Shown here: positions 12,152 through 24,091 of the stretch, piece by piece
Layout of the letters: each line of letters begins with the position of its first letter
How positions within the stretch are numbered: position 1 is the stretch's first letter
From: Celoporthe dispersa
Lineage: Eukaryota; Ascomycota; Sordariomycetes; Diaporthales; Cryphonectriaceae
Assembly (NCBI GenBank): GCA_016584495.1
Contig: WAID01000006.1
Coordinates: 372,001-436,000, forward strand
Length of the DNA stretch: 64,000 bases
Direction: 5' to 3'
The notes under the pieces: generated by a model
The model's database searches: none
What the model was told of the DNA's origin: nothing
Seen by the model: the letters and a program-made list of their open reading frames with translations, nothing else
Program-made: the position numbers and the translations under genes

Positions 12152-13864
12152 GGTTGAAGAGAATGAAGAAGATGATGAATATGTAGCCGGCCTTTGCCTT
12201 TTTTTTTTTTTTTTTCTTAAAGAGAACTGTTTGGGTGTACCTAAGCACAGTTTTGGAAAGTGAAAAATGGCAGTGCACAGCCTGCTAAAGAGCGACAAAA
12301 AAGAATGAACCACACAGGACTTGTTCCAAAGCAAACCTGACTTGAGAACTCTCGACGAGGCCAGAAGGAAAAGCTCATCGTTGCGGCTGTTCAGCCTTTT
12401 GAATGGGTTGTGTTTCGTTTCATGGCTACCAAAGGGGGGGGGGAGGGGTGGAGGAATTGCCAGGGGAACCCAGGAAAAAGAAACAAGGAGGTCTTGCGGA
12501 TCAGGACGAACACGGGAATACCAGGGCTGGCACCGGTAAACTGCTTTGTGGATACATGTTTCTGCTGCCACCAAGTACTTACCATGGTACGATTGTTCCT
12601 CCTCGGATGGGAGCCAGGTATTACCATAGTAATTAATTCCTTCTTGATTATGCTTACCATGTAGGCTCCGGTTAGAGCCGAAGCGATGTGTGCACTTTCT
12701 CTCTGACCTGGTTAGTTGACCCCTCTCATCTATCGACATAATAGCCTGTAGGGCATGTCTCTTGTGTAGATCTTTCAACTAGGCAGATGCACTGGCTGGC
12801 CGTCACGTCCACACGAGAAGTATGGGCCTCGTACCATCATAGTACGTCTGTACGTAGTAGTAAATATTCAGGGGCGGCTCCCTGGGGTTTAGAAACGATA
12901 CCCCTTCATTTACGATGGCCGACTGAAAGAGGCAATCCAGCCGCCTAAGCGCGGTCGCGAGTAGAATACATGTGCATGGTGCCTCCAAGCGAAGGATTTA
13001 TGGCACGGCGAGCCTATCTCCACGAATGGCGTTGCAGTGGTGGATAAATGTTGCGGGTCACGTCCTGCTCGTTTATGTAGTACACATGAAACACGCCCTA
13101 TTTCATTCCCGCACAACTGGAGACACCCTGATCCCTCGCTACGAGCGGAACTAGAGACCAACTGGCAATGGCTGGCTCCCTTGCCAGCGGAAGATCTCTT
13201 GTGTCTTGTTCAATGTTTCCAGAAACCAAACGTGTTCTGGAAGGGAGCAGAAATTAATACTACTATAATATATGGCGGCAATACCACGGCGGCAGCCTTC
13301 ATGGATCCGCTCGATGGAATCTTACCCGGATCTACCGATCTACGACCAAAAACGGTACCACATTAGGACAACTTGACTAATTAATTACGGAGGCAGCAGG
13401 CTTTGAACACAATTGATACACGTGGGAGGGTGTTATAGTCTGAGCCAGATGACTGTCACAAATGATGAGAATTCTCATTCCGCACCCTTGAAGGGGTCTC
13501 GGTGCCACTGTTCCTTTTATCTTGGAGCTACAAAGTATCATGATATTCATGCATGAGGTGCGGTCGTCCCATCCCTCTGGCCCCTTGGAGACTGCCCAGA
13601 CTTGTACCCTGGAAGTGAATATCTACTCGAAACCACATCTTAATTACCTATATACAGCCAACAAAACAACCTTGAAAGCGTCTGCATGGACTCCTGGGTT
13701 CATGGCTGCGGAATCATGGGGACAATCTAGAGCTGATTTTCGTACGTGCACCGGGTCGATGAACGACGACATGTACCGTCAGGCCAGGTATTGACAGGCT
13801 AAGTTATTGTTCTGAGGCTGGTCGACAGTGTAAACCTGCCGGGTATCTGCCTAGGGAAGCTCTT
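12152..13864. other. Upstream region of the rhamnogalacturonase gene
   Basis: No gene is supported in these 1.7 kb. A 20-base T tract (about 12197-12216) lies 45 bases before the GH28 start, and a 9-base G run is near 12432. The rest is mixed composition with many stops in all frames. Confidence 0.5.
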
Positions 13865-16476
13865 CTAACTCAAACAGCCGGCTGTTCCGTCTGAGACTCC
13901 AGAATAGCGATGGATCCACGCAAATGCTTCCCGGTGCCACTGAAGAGAGTTCTCCTCCTTCAAGACAAAGTGATTCTCGTCAGGAAAGTTGATAAAGCGG
14001 CTTGGGATGCCGAGCACCTGACAGGTGTTGAATGCAGATATGCCCTCGGTGACGGGAACTCGATAGTCCAGGTCAGAGTGTACGATAAGCATCGGCGTCT
14101 TCCACTTCCTCAGGAGGTCTGGACGCGCAGGATTCCATTTGTCGAGCTCCGCGATGTTGTTCCAGATGTAGGGTGTGCCCCTGAAGTCCTCTACGCTCGT
14201 GTTCGCGTCGCTCTCAAGGAGGAAGCTCGGGAGGTGGAAGATGCCATCATGGCAGACAAGAGCTTTGAACTTGAATTGTATATCTGTGTTAGTCCCATAC
14301 CTGTCTGTTCAGACGCCAAATTCAGCACTCACCTTGCGCCCTAAACTCTGGCCTTGAAGCCACAGCATCATATATCCGCCATAGCCTGGTTATGAAAATG
14401 GCCCGTCAGCAGATTGCAGCCAATGCAAACAAAGGCTCGGGCAGGCCGTGCAAGCATATCATTTTCCATTATGATGGTCAGTATACAGATTTCATCAAGG
14501 AGAACATACTTGCACCTGCCGCGACGGCATTGTCGAGATCGAGGTTAGGCATATCGCTGATATGCTCCACACACTTCTCAAGGTCCTTGTACGGACTTCC
14601 TCCCCATGAGCCGTATATTCCTGCCAACACGTACGAGTCAGGGAGGGATGATCTAGTGATAAGATGGTTGGATCACCATTGTCGAGGAGAAGACTCACTT
14701 TCGGTGTGCTCAAGCCCAAACCCAACCGAGCCTGTGATGTTTGGTGCGACTACAATGTAGCCCTGCTCAGCCCAGACCGCTGGGTTCCACTGCCAGATTA
14801 GATCAGTTAATTAGCTAGAACCCTTCCCATGAGGTGAATACGAGCCACTCAAAACAATGGGTCTGGTTGCATACTCTGGTGCTCCATGCGTTGTTCCAAG
14901 CGCTCTCGGGACCACCATGAACGAGTAGGCAGAGAGGGTATTTCTTGGACGTGTCGAAATGTCGAGGCTTGATGACCCACGCCTGGACAAAGTAGTCGCC
15001 CGCGCCCTGGAAGTAGAATTCTCCAATCTGCTCGGGAGATAGGCCAATTTTGGCACCGCTCTGCGAAGCTGATGATATTACCTCGACTTCAGACCTGCCA
15101 GATCCGTCTACAATCTGATACAGCGAGGTTTCCACAAAGGTCGAAGTGGTCACCAGCAGCTTCTCGGGAAGTCCTCCGGCCAGTGACTGGAACCTCGACA
15201 CAGATCCGTTTCTGAGCACGATCTGCGGCACTGCGTTGGGCTGCAGGCCCAGCCGATACAGCGCAACTTGGCCATGATCTTCCGCGGTGAGAAACAGGGA
15301 GTGCCCGTCGCCGGAGAACTCGAAGCTGGACGGCACGAGTTCCCATGTCGTCCCTGTAACCATGTTCCAGACATCGATGGCATTTCCGGAGCGTGTCCCT
15401 TGTGCCCCGTCGTCGGGGTCTTGTTCGAGCTCTGCGAGGTACAGCCTGTTGTCTTGATTTCTCAGAACAGACCGCTTGAGAAACGCTACCATCTGTCCAT
15501 CTCGGCTGAAGCGAGGGTTGGAATGAATTCCTCTCGAGTTGTCACCAAATACCGGGATCTCCTTGGGCGCTGTTGGAGGATCATGAGCTGACCATGACAG
15601 GAGATGGACAATGTAGACCTTGGTTGTCTCCTTGTATATAGGATTCTTATTATGCGGGTCACAAGCTGTGAAGATGACTCCGCGCTCAGCCAGGTCGAAA
15701 GAGCTCATGGAGTCGCTCGGGCTCTCATACATGTCGGACGGGGCCTCCATCTCTGGATTATGCGGGAGGAGGTTCCTAAGGGGGCCGTCCATGATCCAAG
15801 GCGTTGTCGATTGTGCGTCGCCAGACTGGGGGCGTGGTGATGTTGAAGTTCTCACGAGCCGAGAGTACCAGATCGTGTACCTTTGTGGCTTCAGATACTT
15901 GTCCCACTGACATGGAGAAGTAAGTACCAAGGCATTGAGATAATAATCATTTCCAGGAATGATGGCCAGCTTACAAAGCGGACATTGAAATCGTCGTACG
16001 CTCTCACGGAGCTTTTTCTCTCATCGGTCTCTTCGTTGAACAGGCGCCCATCGGAGTCGGCCCTACCCACCAGCGCAATAGCCACGCTGTCATCGTCCAG
16101 TAGCCTGAGCTTCAGGTTCCGAACTGAGCCAGGAAACGTGGCGACGACAGCTGAGTCTTGACCCAGAGCACCATCTCTCTCCCCCCTCCTGCAGCGTTGC
16201 AACCCTCAGTTCCGTGGTGCCCCTCTCTGCGGATTGGAGGTAAGCGACCGAGTTCGCATCGAGCCAGGCTGCGTCATAAGCCTTGCTGCTAGCTGTGAGA
16301 AGCTGTGAAGACCCCGTGGGGATTTCAAGAATTTTTATTTCTCTGAGGGTCTCACCCCCAATCGTGTGAGTTGAGCATGTAAAGAGAGCTCTTGTGCCAT
16401 CCGGACTTGCGATGGCCGGGCCCCGACGCGGAGCCTCGATGAGAACCTCTGGTGTGAACCTCGTTGAGAATTTCAT
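13865..16476 (-). CDS. S9 serine peptidase, dipeptidyl-peptidase V / acylaminoacyl-peptidase-like
   Basis: Six exons are supported: 15975-16476, 14875-15906, 14699-14789, 14510-14620, 14333-14385 and 13865-14269. They give about 730 aa once one surplus base is discounted. The N-terminal half is a beta-propeller. The C-terminal alpha/beta-hydrolase carries the nucleophile motif GASYGG (Ser about 579, split by an intron), the acid in HSDLDYRVP (Asp about 664) and the base in DENHF (His about 696). PLCLLVHGGPESAWNNAWS is a typical oxyanion-side segment. No signal peptide is seen, so this is probably an intracellular member, unlike secreted DPP V. A run of six C at 16181-16186 breaks the frame between RVATLQE and DGALGQDSAVVATFPG. 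Five C restore it and make total length divisible by three. Confidence 0.88.
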
Positions 16477-19400
16477 GTCTCTCGTGCTGCTGCGGTGTAA
16501 ATATGGTCTTGGACTGGACTGAGGCTCAAGTGCTGTAGATTCACATCTGAAATGGACAGCAAGAGCTGGTTTTTATGTGGTGTGGTGCTGGCGGGGGAGC
16601 CACGCATGCAGACTAACGAAGCCAAGGTTGGAGAATCCGATTGGGTCAAGGGCCACGCAAACACGTCGTCGTCAACACGCACGCTGAAAGTATTACGGCG
16701 TAAGCGGTGAGACCATCCCTCCGTGTTGATTGATTAAGCAAACCTTGGATCAATCAGGTCAAAAGTGGCGTTCGTGTCGAGTTTTGAATTCAAAGTCTGA
16801 ACACCCTCTGAGAATCAATCGACATTTACCATCATCACTGATAATGCAGGCGATAATTAATTGTGCATATCTAAGCAGTGAGCCGTGCAGAACAAGACGC
16901 CATAGGTGACACTCAGATGGTTGCAATAATGTTCAAATACTGCTATATCGGGCGGCCAAAGACAAAGGTTTTCGGTGAGGATCCGCAAATTCACATCTCA
17001 AATTTGAGGCGACTTGGAATGGTTACACTCTGCCAACTACTTACCTAGGTGGTGAGTAGAACTTGACATCGCTCGTGGCCTACGGAATGCTATATCCCCA
17101 AGAATAAACTCGCGCAAATGCCTGACCTTTTTCCTTCTCATGTATAACAGGATATACATCTCTCAAAAGCACCAGAGAACATTTCAAGCATGTGCCACAG
17201 CTACAGAATACTAGGCGGACATCGAAGCTAAGTCACAAAACCTGGCTCCAAATCATGCAATCCGTTTCTGTGTTGGCGGATTTGGCGACGGGTTTCAAGA
17301 AATCCAGCAAAATAGATGAGAAAATGAAGACTGGTTATTACCGATTAAGAAGTCTGTCACCAATTCCCATTACCTCTTAATTTATCACTGTAGATACGCT
17401 AGGAAAATTGTTACAAAATAGATACCAACCACTGGCTTAGGTAGTCACTCGCCATATACCTCAGCGTACAGAGCGCCAGATGCGGCGATGGCCGAGTCAA
17501 GCGACGGCTGCTTTTAGGCATCGTGAGTTCCCGTTGATACTAACATGACACGGACGAGCACCAGGCTCATTGCTCGAGTCGAGGCGTGAAGGGACCTTGG
17601 GAGCCACATCCGAAACCCGAAGAACTGACACCAACAAAAGAATTATAATCTCCCGAGTAAGGAGCATGTCGACGCTCTAGCTAAGAGCGGATTCAGCTGC
17701 CGCCAGAATCATAACGATGGTATGCTTGTATATGGGAGAGAGCATGAAGGGAAAATGCGCATTCCTGTGTGGCGTCGAGCCTAGAACGGTCTCACGCCAA
17801 CTACATTCTTCCGTTCGTGACGAAATCTTGGTCAGTACTATTGGTTAATTAAGTACTGAGCAGGTATGACGTTGATCAGTCCTTACGCTGTGTACAGTCA
17901 TTCCAGGCAGCATTGCTATTTGCCAACATCCTCCCAGACCGCTTCCTCGGTGATCAAGTGGCACAGTGAATACAGGGTGATGCAGCGGTACATCCAGCCT
18001 GCGAACGAGTAATCATAAGTGCTGTGCTCGCCCCCCTCTCTTAGACCTGAAAGCAGGACTAAAGTTGAAACAGTATGACTGGTAAGCGCGGAAACGGTCG
18101 TACGCAGGCCGCGATGAGTTAATCAAGCGGGGGACTAATCTGATAGCCTACTTAACACTAAAAAGCTACTGTAGACGGCCTTGTTTACCTTCGGTGACGG
18201 AGTGCCTGGAGTGGGAGTGCCCAAGCGACTTGGGGGGTCCAAGCCAGGTGAATCAGGTTAGCATAGCCGCTTCAAATGCTTCAGTGTGGTACGACAAGTA
18301 TTTACAATGTGTACCCGGTCACGGTAAAGGACGAAAATTCAGTAGTAGGTGGTATGTGCTACGCAGAAACCCGCGGGAGAAGGTTTCAGTTTAAAAGAAG
18401 AAGGATTCGCAGCCCGCGGAGTGTGCATCAGTGCTGTCCCCCACACGCCTCCCCCCAGAACGAGTTGCTGGGCATGGCTGGCTGGCAGGCTCCGGCTGAT
18501 GTGGGCCGGTCCTAAATACTACGCACTTGCCCTGTATCCATAATTCTTAGGACTGATTGATGCCCGCTGGAATCCACACCCCTTGTTGATGATCGCCCCG
18601 GACTGACGGCTGGCAAGCCACAGCTTGGACGATCCATCCCAAAAACCCAGTGCCGATCGAGTCGAGGGTGACGGCATCAGCTCTCGATCGGATCGAAAGC
18701 CGTAGCCTTCGCTCCGGGCGGCGGTTCACCTGCAGATCTGGCTGGTTGGCGGCAAGCTTTTGTTATTGTCTGTTTCACCGAGTCGGACCAACTGATAGGC
18801 TTGCGCAGGAACAGGATCCGGGGAGGGTGCCACTCGGACTTCTTGTGGCACATATAGCAGTGCAGTGTGCAGCATTCCACAGCCTGGGGGCCGTGTTCGT
18901 TCAGCTTCGTCGTCGTGGTCATGATTACTGCCAGGCTGCCGGACAATCAGACAAGGCAGAGAGCCCTTCAAAGGCCACACCAGGCTGGCCAGGTCTTCTG
19001 GGCCCGTTCACGTATCCCGTCCTTGATTTAGCCTAGTCGGTACCTTTGTCCTCTCCTGACGCTCGTAACATGACGTAAATCGACGTGATGGTGGTGATGC
19101 CTTGATGGAACCAATTATCTCACATCTCACTTGTAAGTACCTGCCTCTCTCTCTCTCTCTCTCTTAATGGTGCCCATCTCCGGCACGTATACATAGTACG
19201 CTGTGATCGCCTCCTCCCTCGAGATTGAAAGTGGGAGTGGGTGAAAATCTTAGCCAAGTCCGGTATATAACCATGTACATAGCAGCAAGTTGAAACCATC
19301 GGTACTCGGATAATTCCGCTGTGACTTACAGGGAACACAGGGAACATATGAGCACGCTCAACATCCCGTCAACGCAGACGGTAAAAGATGTACCAATAGT

Positions 19401-20853
19401 ACCACAGTACGTACTCAACCAGCGACGTCACAGGCTCGCAGGGGGAATAAAAAAACAGGAGAGAGGCATTTTATGAATAAGTAAAATCTCGTCTAGATTA
19501 GCTTTTGACTATCTCCTCCGCAGCGGAAGATTTATGCTTTTCCTCCAGTTTTCTGCTTGTTGACCGTTTTCTCATTAGGAGGAATTCATCTCACCAATGA
19601 TACCTCTGAGATCTTTTTCTGCTTCAAATTAGACCATCCAACTGGAATCCAGCGGCCTCAGATAAGGTTCCGGATGCGGGAGCGGGTGGACGAATGAAAC
19701 CCTCCCCCCCTCCTCTTTTTTTGCTGGCTGGAACATATCGGCGGCTCCCGGCATACGACCACGCAACAATCACGATATCTGTCGCCAATACTGTACCCTG
19801 GGCTGTATAAATACCTCACGCATCCATTCTGGACTTTTGAGTCTCCACGACACGAGTCAGTCTCATCTCCAAACGCTCTCGTCACCCCCGATTTGCTACG
19901 ACACGTGGACGACCTTTGCAGACGAACGAGAAAAGAACAAGAACCCCTCTTGGAGCTCTCCGTACAGTACTCCATAGCCGTAATCTGTAACAACTGCGAC
20001 AGATAGACTCACCGCCCACAAGGAGCTCCCTATCCTGCCCCACGCGCCAGGGAAGAGGGACGCACGAGGAAGTGTGTCCTGGCACCCCTCTCTTCCCCTC
20101 TTAATTGCACCTTATTTGGGCATACTACTGGGCCCTGCTCGTTCTGCATCGCCAGCTGGCAGCGTTCCAATTCCTATGGTGGTGGTCCTGGCGCCTCTCT
20201 CGTGGTAGGCTTGGATTTCGCCATCGGATTCTGGGCCTCTTTCCAGTACAAATTTCCATACGACACCAAAAAAAAACCTGCCTGAGATTGCCTGCGGTCC
20301 TGCTGCCATTTTACTTGGCGACGACGCTGGCTGAAGGTCGTGGTCGACATTCGTATTAATCTCCCCTGGGAAATTACTTGTGCACTCGGTCTTCCACCAT
20401 TCTGTGGCACATCCCATCACGTCCAGGGGCTCACCACCATAATCTTTTATGAATTGCAACCTCACCCATCCACGGCAGACCAAAGAAATTTCGAAGTCCT
20501 CTTTTCTTCTTCTTCTCCTCCTCTCACTCACATACATACTTTTTTCTCTCTCTCGGTCTTGTCCGCCTCGGCACCTGTCTACCTACCATTTTCAACCTCT
20601 CAAGCACATCCAACAACGAAAACCCCCCCCAGAAAAAGAAAGAGAGACACAAGCAACATCGACGCCATCACCATTAGCACAAGGAATACACACAAGACCA
20701 GCGATTAGGCCTCTGAAGCGCGAAGGCATAATAATACCGTTAATCAAAACCTTGCGGACCTACTCTACACGCCCACCACATCCCACCTTGCACTTCTCGT
20801 CACGACATTCCTCGTAGGGATTCCGTATACACCATCCCAGCACCGGCTTCCCG
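16477..20853. other. 4.4-kb intergenic region
   Basis: I find no supportable gene. The first part (16.7-18.2 kb) is AT-richer and dense in stops. A CT repeat lies at 19145-19164. From about 20450 the plus strand becomes CT/CA-rich with few ATGs, which fits a long 5' UTR of the 20854 gene. Confidence 0.5.
19145..19164. repeat. CT dinucleotide microsatellite
   Basis: Ten uninterrupted CT units. Confidence 0.85.
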
Positions 20854-21567
20854 ATGACAACCTCAAAAGCCCATCACAGATCCCTGACGATCAGCATACG
20901 CGCACCGCCGCCGATCCCTACGCACCAACCCAAGACGAGCCAACGTACTACACCACCACATCACAAGCCTTCCAAGTCCACACCGAACGCCGCCCTCGTC
21001 ATGTCGATGGGCCCATTTCTCACGCTTCCCACGGCCGGGCCGGCCCTGCAGGACAGCCTGCCCCAGCACAACCGCGAGCTCACCCTGCGGAGGTATCTGC
21101 TTCTCCAGGAGGAGCACGAGACCATCCGCCGGCACCTCGATGAGCTCTCCGCCACCATGTCCTCCGCCACCACCACGAACACCACGACATCACCAGCGCT
21201 CAGCCCGACCCGGCCTGGCCACAAGAGGGTCGACTCGGCGGCGCGCAGGGCCAGCATGCCCCAGTTCAACGCACCGCGGCCCCGCATCCACTCTCGGGGC
21301 CGTCGCAGGGGAGGAGCCATGGACATGACGGCGTCCATGGAGCTGGAGGCCGCAGCCGTGGACCCCATGATGCTCGCAGAGGTGGCCAGTGAAGAGGCCA
21401 AGCTGTTCACCATCAACGAGGGCATCAAGCGGTCGCTCACAGAGCTGCTGAACTGCGAGACGGTGCGTTGTGACCAGGCTCTCCGCCAGTGGATCATGGC
21501 CCGCCTGCTGGAGGTCGAGAAGGAGTTGCGGGTCGGGCGGCGGAGGAGGAGCTGCCCTACCGAGTAA
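20854..21567 (+). CDS. Conserved-looking hypothetical protein, 237 aa
   Basis: This is a single open frame with strong GC-rich codon bias. I do not recognise the family. The first 50 residues are low-complexity (Pro/Thr/His/Ser-rich); an alternative start is the ATG at 21001 (MSMGPFLTLPTAGPALQ), giving 188 aa. The best-structured parts are a charged helix (RELTLRRYLLLQEEHETIRRH), a Ser/Thr linker with RVDSAARRASMP, an Arg-rich patch (RGRRRGGAMDMT), and a C-terminal helical segment (EEAKLFTINEGIKRSLTELL, then DQALRQWIMARLLEVEKEL) ending in GRRRRS. No membrane segment or signal peptide is seen. The C-terminal helices look like a real protein domain, which is why I keep it. Confidence 0.65.
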   Translation: MTTSKAHHRSLTISIRAPPPIPTHQPKTSQRTTPPHHKPSKSTPNAALVMSMGPFLTLPTAGPALQDSLPQHNRELTLRRYLLLQEEHETIRRHLDELSATMSSATTTNTTTSPALSPTRPGHKRVDSAARRASMPQFNAPRPRIHSRGRRRGGAMDMTASMELEAAAVDPMMLAEVASEEAKLFTINEGIKRSLTELLNCETVRCDQALRQWIMARLLEVEKELRVGRRRRSCPTE

Positions 21568-22624
21568 AGGATGCATGCAGACAGGAGACCTGAAAGTGGC
21601 AGAAGAGAACAGTGTTGTGTTTCTTTTATTTCTTCTTCTTTGCATCATTGCGGTAAACCGGCGTTTACTGGAGACGACGGTCTAGGGAGGGAGGGCATGG
21701 CATATTCATGACACACTCACAGGTGGTCTGTCATCTCGGGCATGGCGTTCTCGGCCTGTTGGGTTCTGGGAGGATGGAAGAGGTCGGCATGGGAATAAAA
21801 CATAACATCCTCGTAAGTGGGCGTCTGGAGTTGCAGCCATGCATGCTGCTCATAGTTTTTGAGTCTGAAAGTACTTCTTCTCCTTGAGCAATCTAGACAA
21901 TCTTGAATCATTTCTGCTGGCAATTCGAGGTAGTACTTGGAAGTGTAGAGTGAGGGCTATCGTTGGAGAAAATCTAACCCACGTACTTACTGTCGACGTG
22001 GATTTAGCTTTCCACATGGCAGGGGGGAGGAAAATAGAAGTCATGGGCATATGCTGTGATTTTGACTAATACTGCTTGTACTTTAGGTTTTGCTCACCTG
22101 TTTTTTTTTTCTTCTTCTTCTTTTCTTTTCTTTGCACCTATCCTACCTCCCAAGGCCTACACATAGCCTTTTCGGAGAAGGGAGATAATTCTTAGAAAGA
22201 ATTGGAAAGAGGGAAATAATAAGAAGAGAACAGAGGCCAAGAATCTCTTTTTTTTTCTTCTTATTTTCCTCTTAAAGAAGGGCAGGAATGAAAGAAGGGG
22301 GGCAAGGATGCGCGGGCGCTCTTGCTTGACGCGGATTATTACATCAGCCGAAACCCGACGTCATTGACAGTCGAGGGTCGTTCTTACCTGGAGTCTTGGG
22401 TTGACCTGGATGGAGCACTAAGTCTACACCACTTAAACCTTCATCGCCTGTTTCCACCTCCACCTTTCTAGATAGCATCGCTATCGACGGAGCCCATTCG
22501 CATCCTACACCACTGCGCAGCGTATCACTATCACGTTTAGCCTGCATACACCAACAGTGCTGCGGCGCCGCAGGTCTGAGTGCGCCTGCGCCTGCGACTG
22601 CGACTGCACGCAGCCTTCTTCACC
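21568..22624. other. Intergenic region before the cyclophilin gene
   Basis: No gene is seen. The stretch contains pyrimidine tracts at about 22100-22135 and 22245-22275 and AG-rich sequence around 22180-22240. Confidence 0.5.
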
Positions 22625-24091
22625 ATGTCGGTCCTCCTCGAGACGAGCGCCGGCGACATCGTCGTCGACCTCCTCGTCGACTACTCCCCAAAGATTTGCG
22701 AGAACTTTCTGAAGCTCTGCAAGCTCAAATACTACAACTTCGCACCCGTCCACTCCGTCCAGAAGAACTTCTCCCTCCAGACCGGCGACCCGCTCGGCCC
22801 CTTGTCCTCGCTGTCCGACGGCGGTTCCTCTGTCTGGGGACTCCTATCCTCTGATCCAGCAGACCGTACTTTTCCTGCCTTTTTCCATCCCAAGCTCAAG
22901 CATCTCGAGCGCGGCACCGTCAGCATGGCCACCACTCCTAATCCCGCAGACGGCGGAGAGACCAGGCTGGCTGCCAGCCAGTTCCTCATCACACTAGCTA
23001 ACGAGACCGACTACCTCGACGGGAGGGCTGCCATCTTTGGCAAGGTCGTCGAGGGTTTTGACGTCCTCGAGAAGATCAACGACGCAATAGTCGACGAGAA
23101 GGGCCATCCCCTAGCCGATATCCGCATCAAGCACACCGTTGTTCTCGACGATCCCTATCCCGACCCCACCGGGCTGCGCGAGCCCAGCTCCTCGCCCGTC
23201 CCCACCAAGGCCCAGCTTGCCACCGTCCGCATTGCCGACGGCGAGGCCGAGAATCTTGATCAAGAGATGGACGAGGAGGCTGCCGAAAATGCAGAAAAGG
23301 CCCGCCGCGAGAGGGAAGCACGCGCACAGGCCCTTACTCTGGAGATGATGGGTGACCTGCCATTTGCTGAGGTCAAACCTCCAGAGAACGTCCTCTTCGT
23401 CTGCAAACTGAATCCTGTCACCGCTGACTCCGACCTGGAGCTCATCTTCAGCCGATTTGGCAAGATCCTCTCCTGTGAGATCATTCGTGATCGCAAGACG
23501 GGCGACAGCCTGCAGTACGCTTTCATCGAGTTTGAGGACAAGGGCTCGTGTGAGACCGCCTACTTCAAGATGCAGGGTGTCCTCATTGACGACAGGCGCA
23601 TCCATGTTGATTTCTCCCAGAGCGTGAGCCGGCTGAGTGAGATGTGGAGGACAGAGACCAACACCAAAAGACGGAAGCACGCCTCTAACGGGAACAGAGG
23701 CGGCTGGGGTGGTGTCGAGGAGCTTGAGAAGTGGCGCAAGTACCGCGAGGAAGATGACATCCCTCGGGAGGGTGATCGCTACCGGATGGTACACGGCGAT
23801 GAGGAGATGGAGCGCAGAGCCACCAGAGACGAAGAGCGCGGGCCTACAGGGGCTCACGGTTCTAACCAGCGCCAGGCTGGCTCTAAACAAGACCGAGCTT
23901 TTTCGAGACGCGATCGAAGCCGGAGCCCTCGGGAATCTCGCCACTCGGGGCCCAGAAGCGACAAAGACTCGGGTTTTTCGAGACGTGATCGAAGCAGGAG
24001 TCCCTGGAAGGGTCGCCACGAGTCGAGAAGAGATCAAGACCTCCGAGACAGACGCCGTGGGGAAAGCTATAGAGAGTCGCGGAGGAGATGA
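22625..24091 (+). CDS. Cyclophilin-RRM protein (peptidyl-prolyl isomerase-like 4 / Cyp6 type)
   Basis: This is a nuclear peptidyl-prolyl isomerase fused to an RNA-recognition motif, associated with splicing and RNA polymerase II complexes. It is a single exon of 488 aa starting in the context CACCATGTC. The cyclophilin-like domain covers about residues 1-170 (SVLLETSAGDIVVDLLVD, the shortened catalytic loop of this class, and FGKVVEGFDVLEKIND). The RRM is at about 254-335 with RNP2 LFVCKL and RNP1 QYAFIEF. The tail is a Lys/Arg- and RS-rich region with repeated RRDRSRSP units. The shortened active-site loop means isomerase activity may be weak. The reading frame is intact. Confidence 0.96.
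   Translation: MSVLLETSAGDIVVDLLVDYSPKICENFLKLCKLKYYNFAPVHSVQKNFSLQTGDPLGPLSSLSDGGSSVWGLLSSDPADRTFPAFFHPKLKHLERGTVSMATTPNPADGGETRLAASQFLITLANETDYLDGRAAIFGKVVEGFDVLEKINDAIVDEKGHPLADIRIKHTVVLDDPYPDPTGLREPSSSPVPTKAQLATVRIADGEAENLDQEMDEEAAENAEKARREREARAQALTLEMMGDLPFAEVKPPENVLFVCKLNPVTADSDLELIFSRFGKILSCEIIRDRKTGDSLQYAFIEFEDKGSCETAYFKMQGVLIDDRRIHVDFSQSVSRLSEMWRTETNTKRRKHASNGNRGGWGGVEELEKWRKYREEDDIPREGDRYRMVHGDEEMERRATRDEERGPTGAHGSNQRQAGSKQDRAFSRRDRSRSPRESRHSGPRSDKDSGFSRRDRSRSPWKGRHESRRDQDLRDRRRGESYRESRRR

Noticed and set aside
10804..12157. Long plus-strand frames over the rhamnogalacturonase gene
   Set aside because: Antisense shadows; the minus strand carries signal peptide, GH28 motifs and correct introns.
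17485..17560. tRNA-Leu/Ser-like string (GCGATGGCCGAGTCAAGCG)
   Set aside because: The A-box resemblance is good, but no pairing anticodon arm, no proper GTTCRANNC T-loop and no matching acceptor ends follow; probably chance.
16477..20853. Transposon remnant in the 4.4-kb gap
   Set aside because: No transposase or reverse-transcriptase motifs, terminal repeats or target duplications could be seen.
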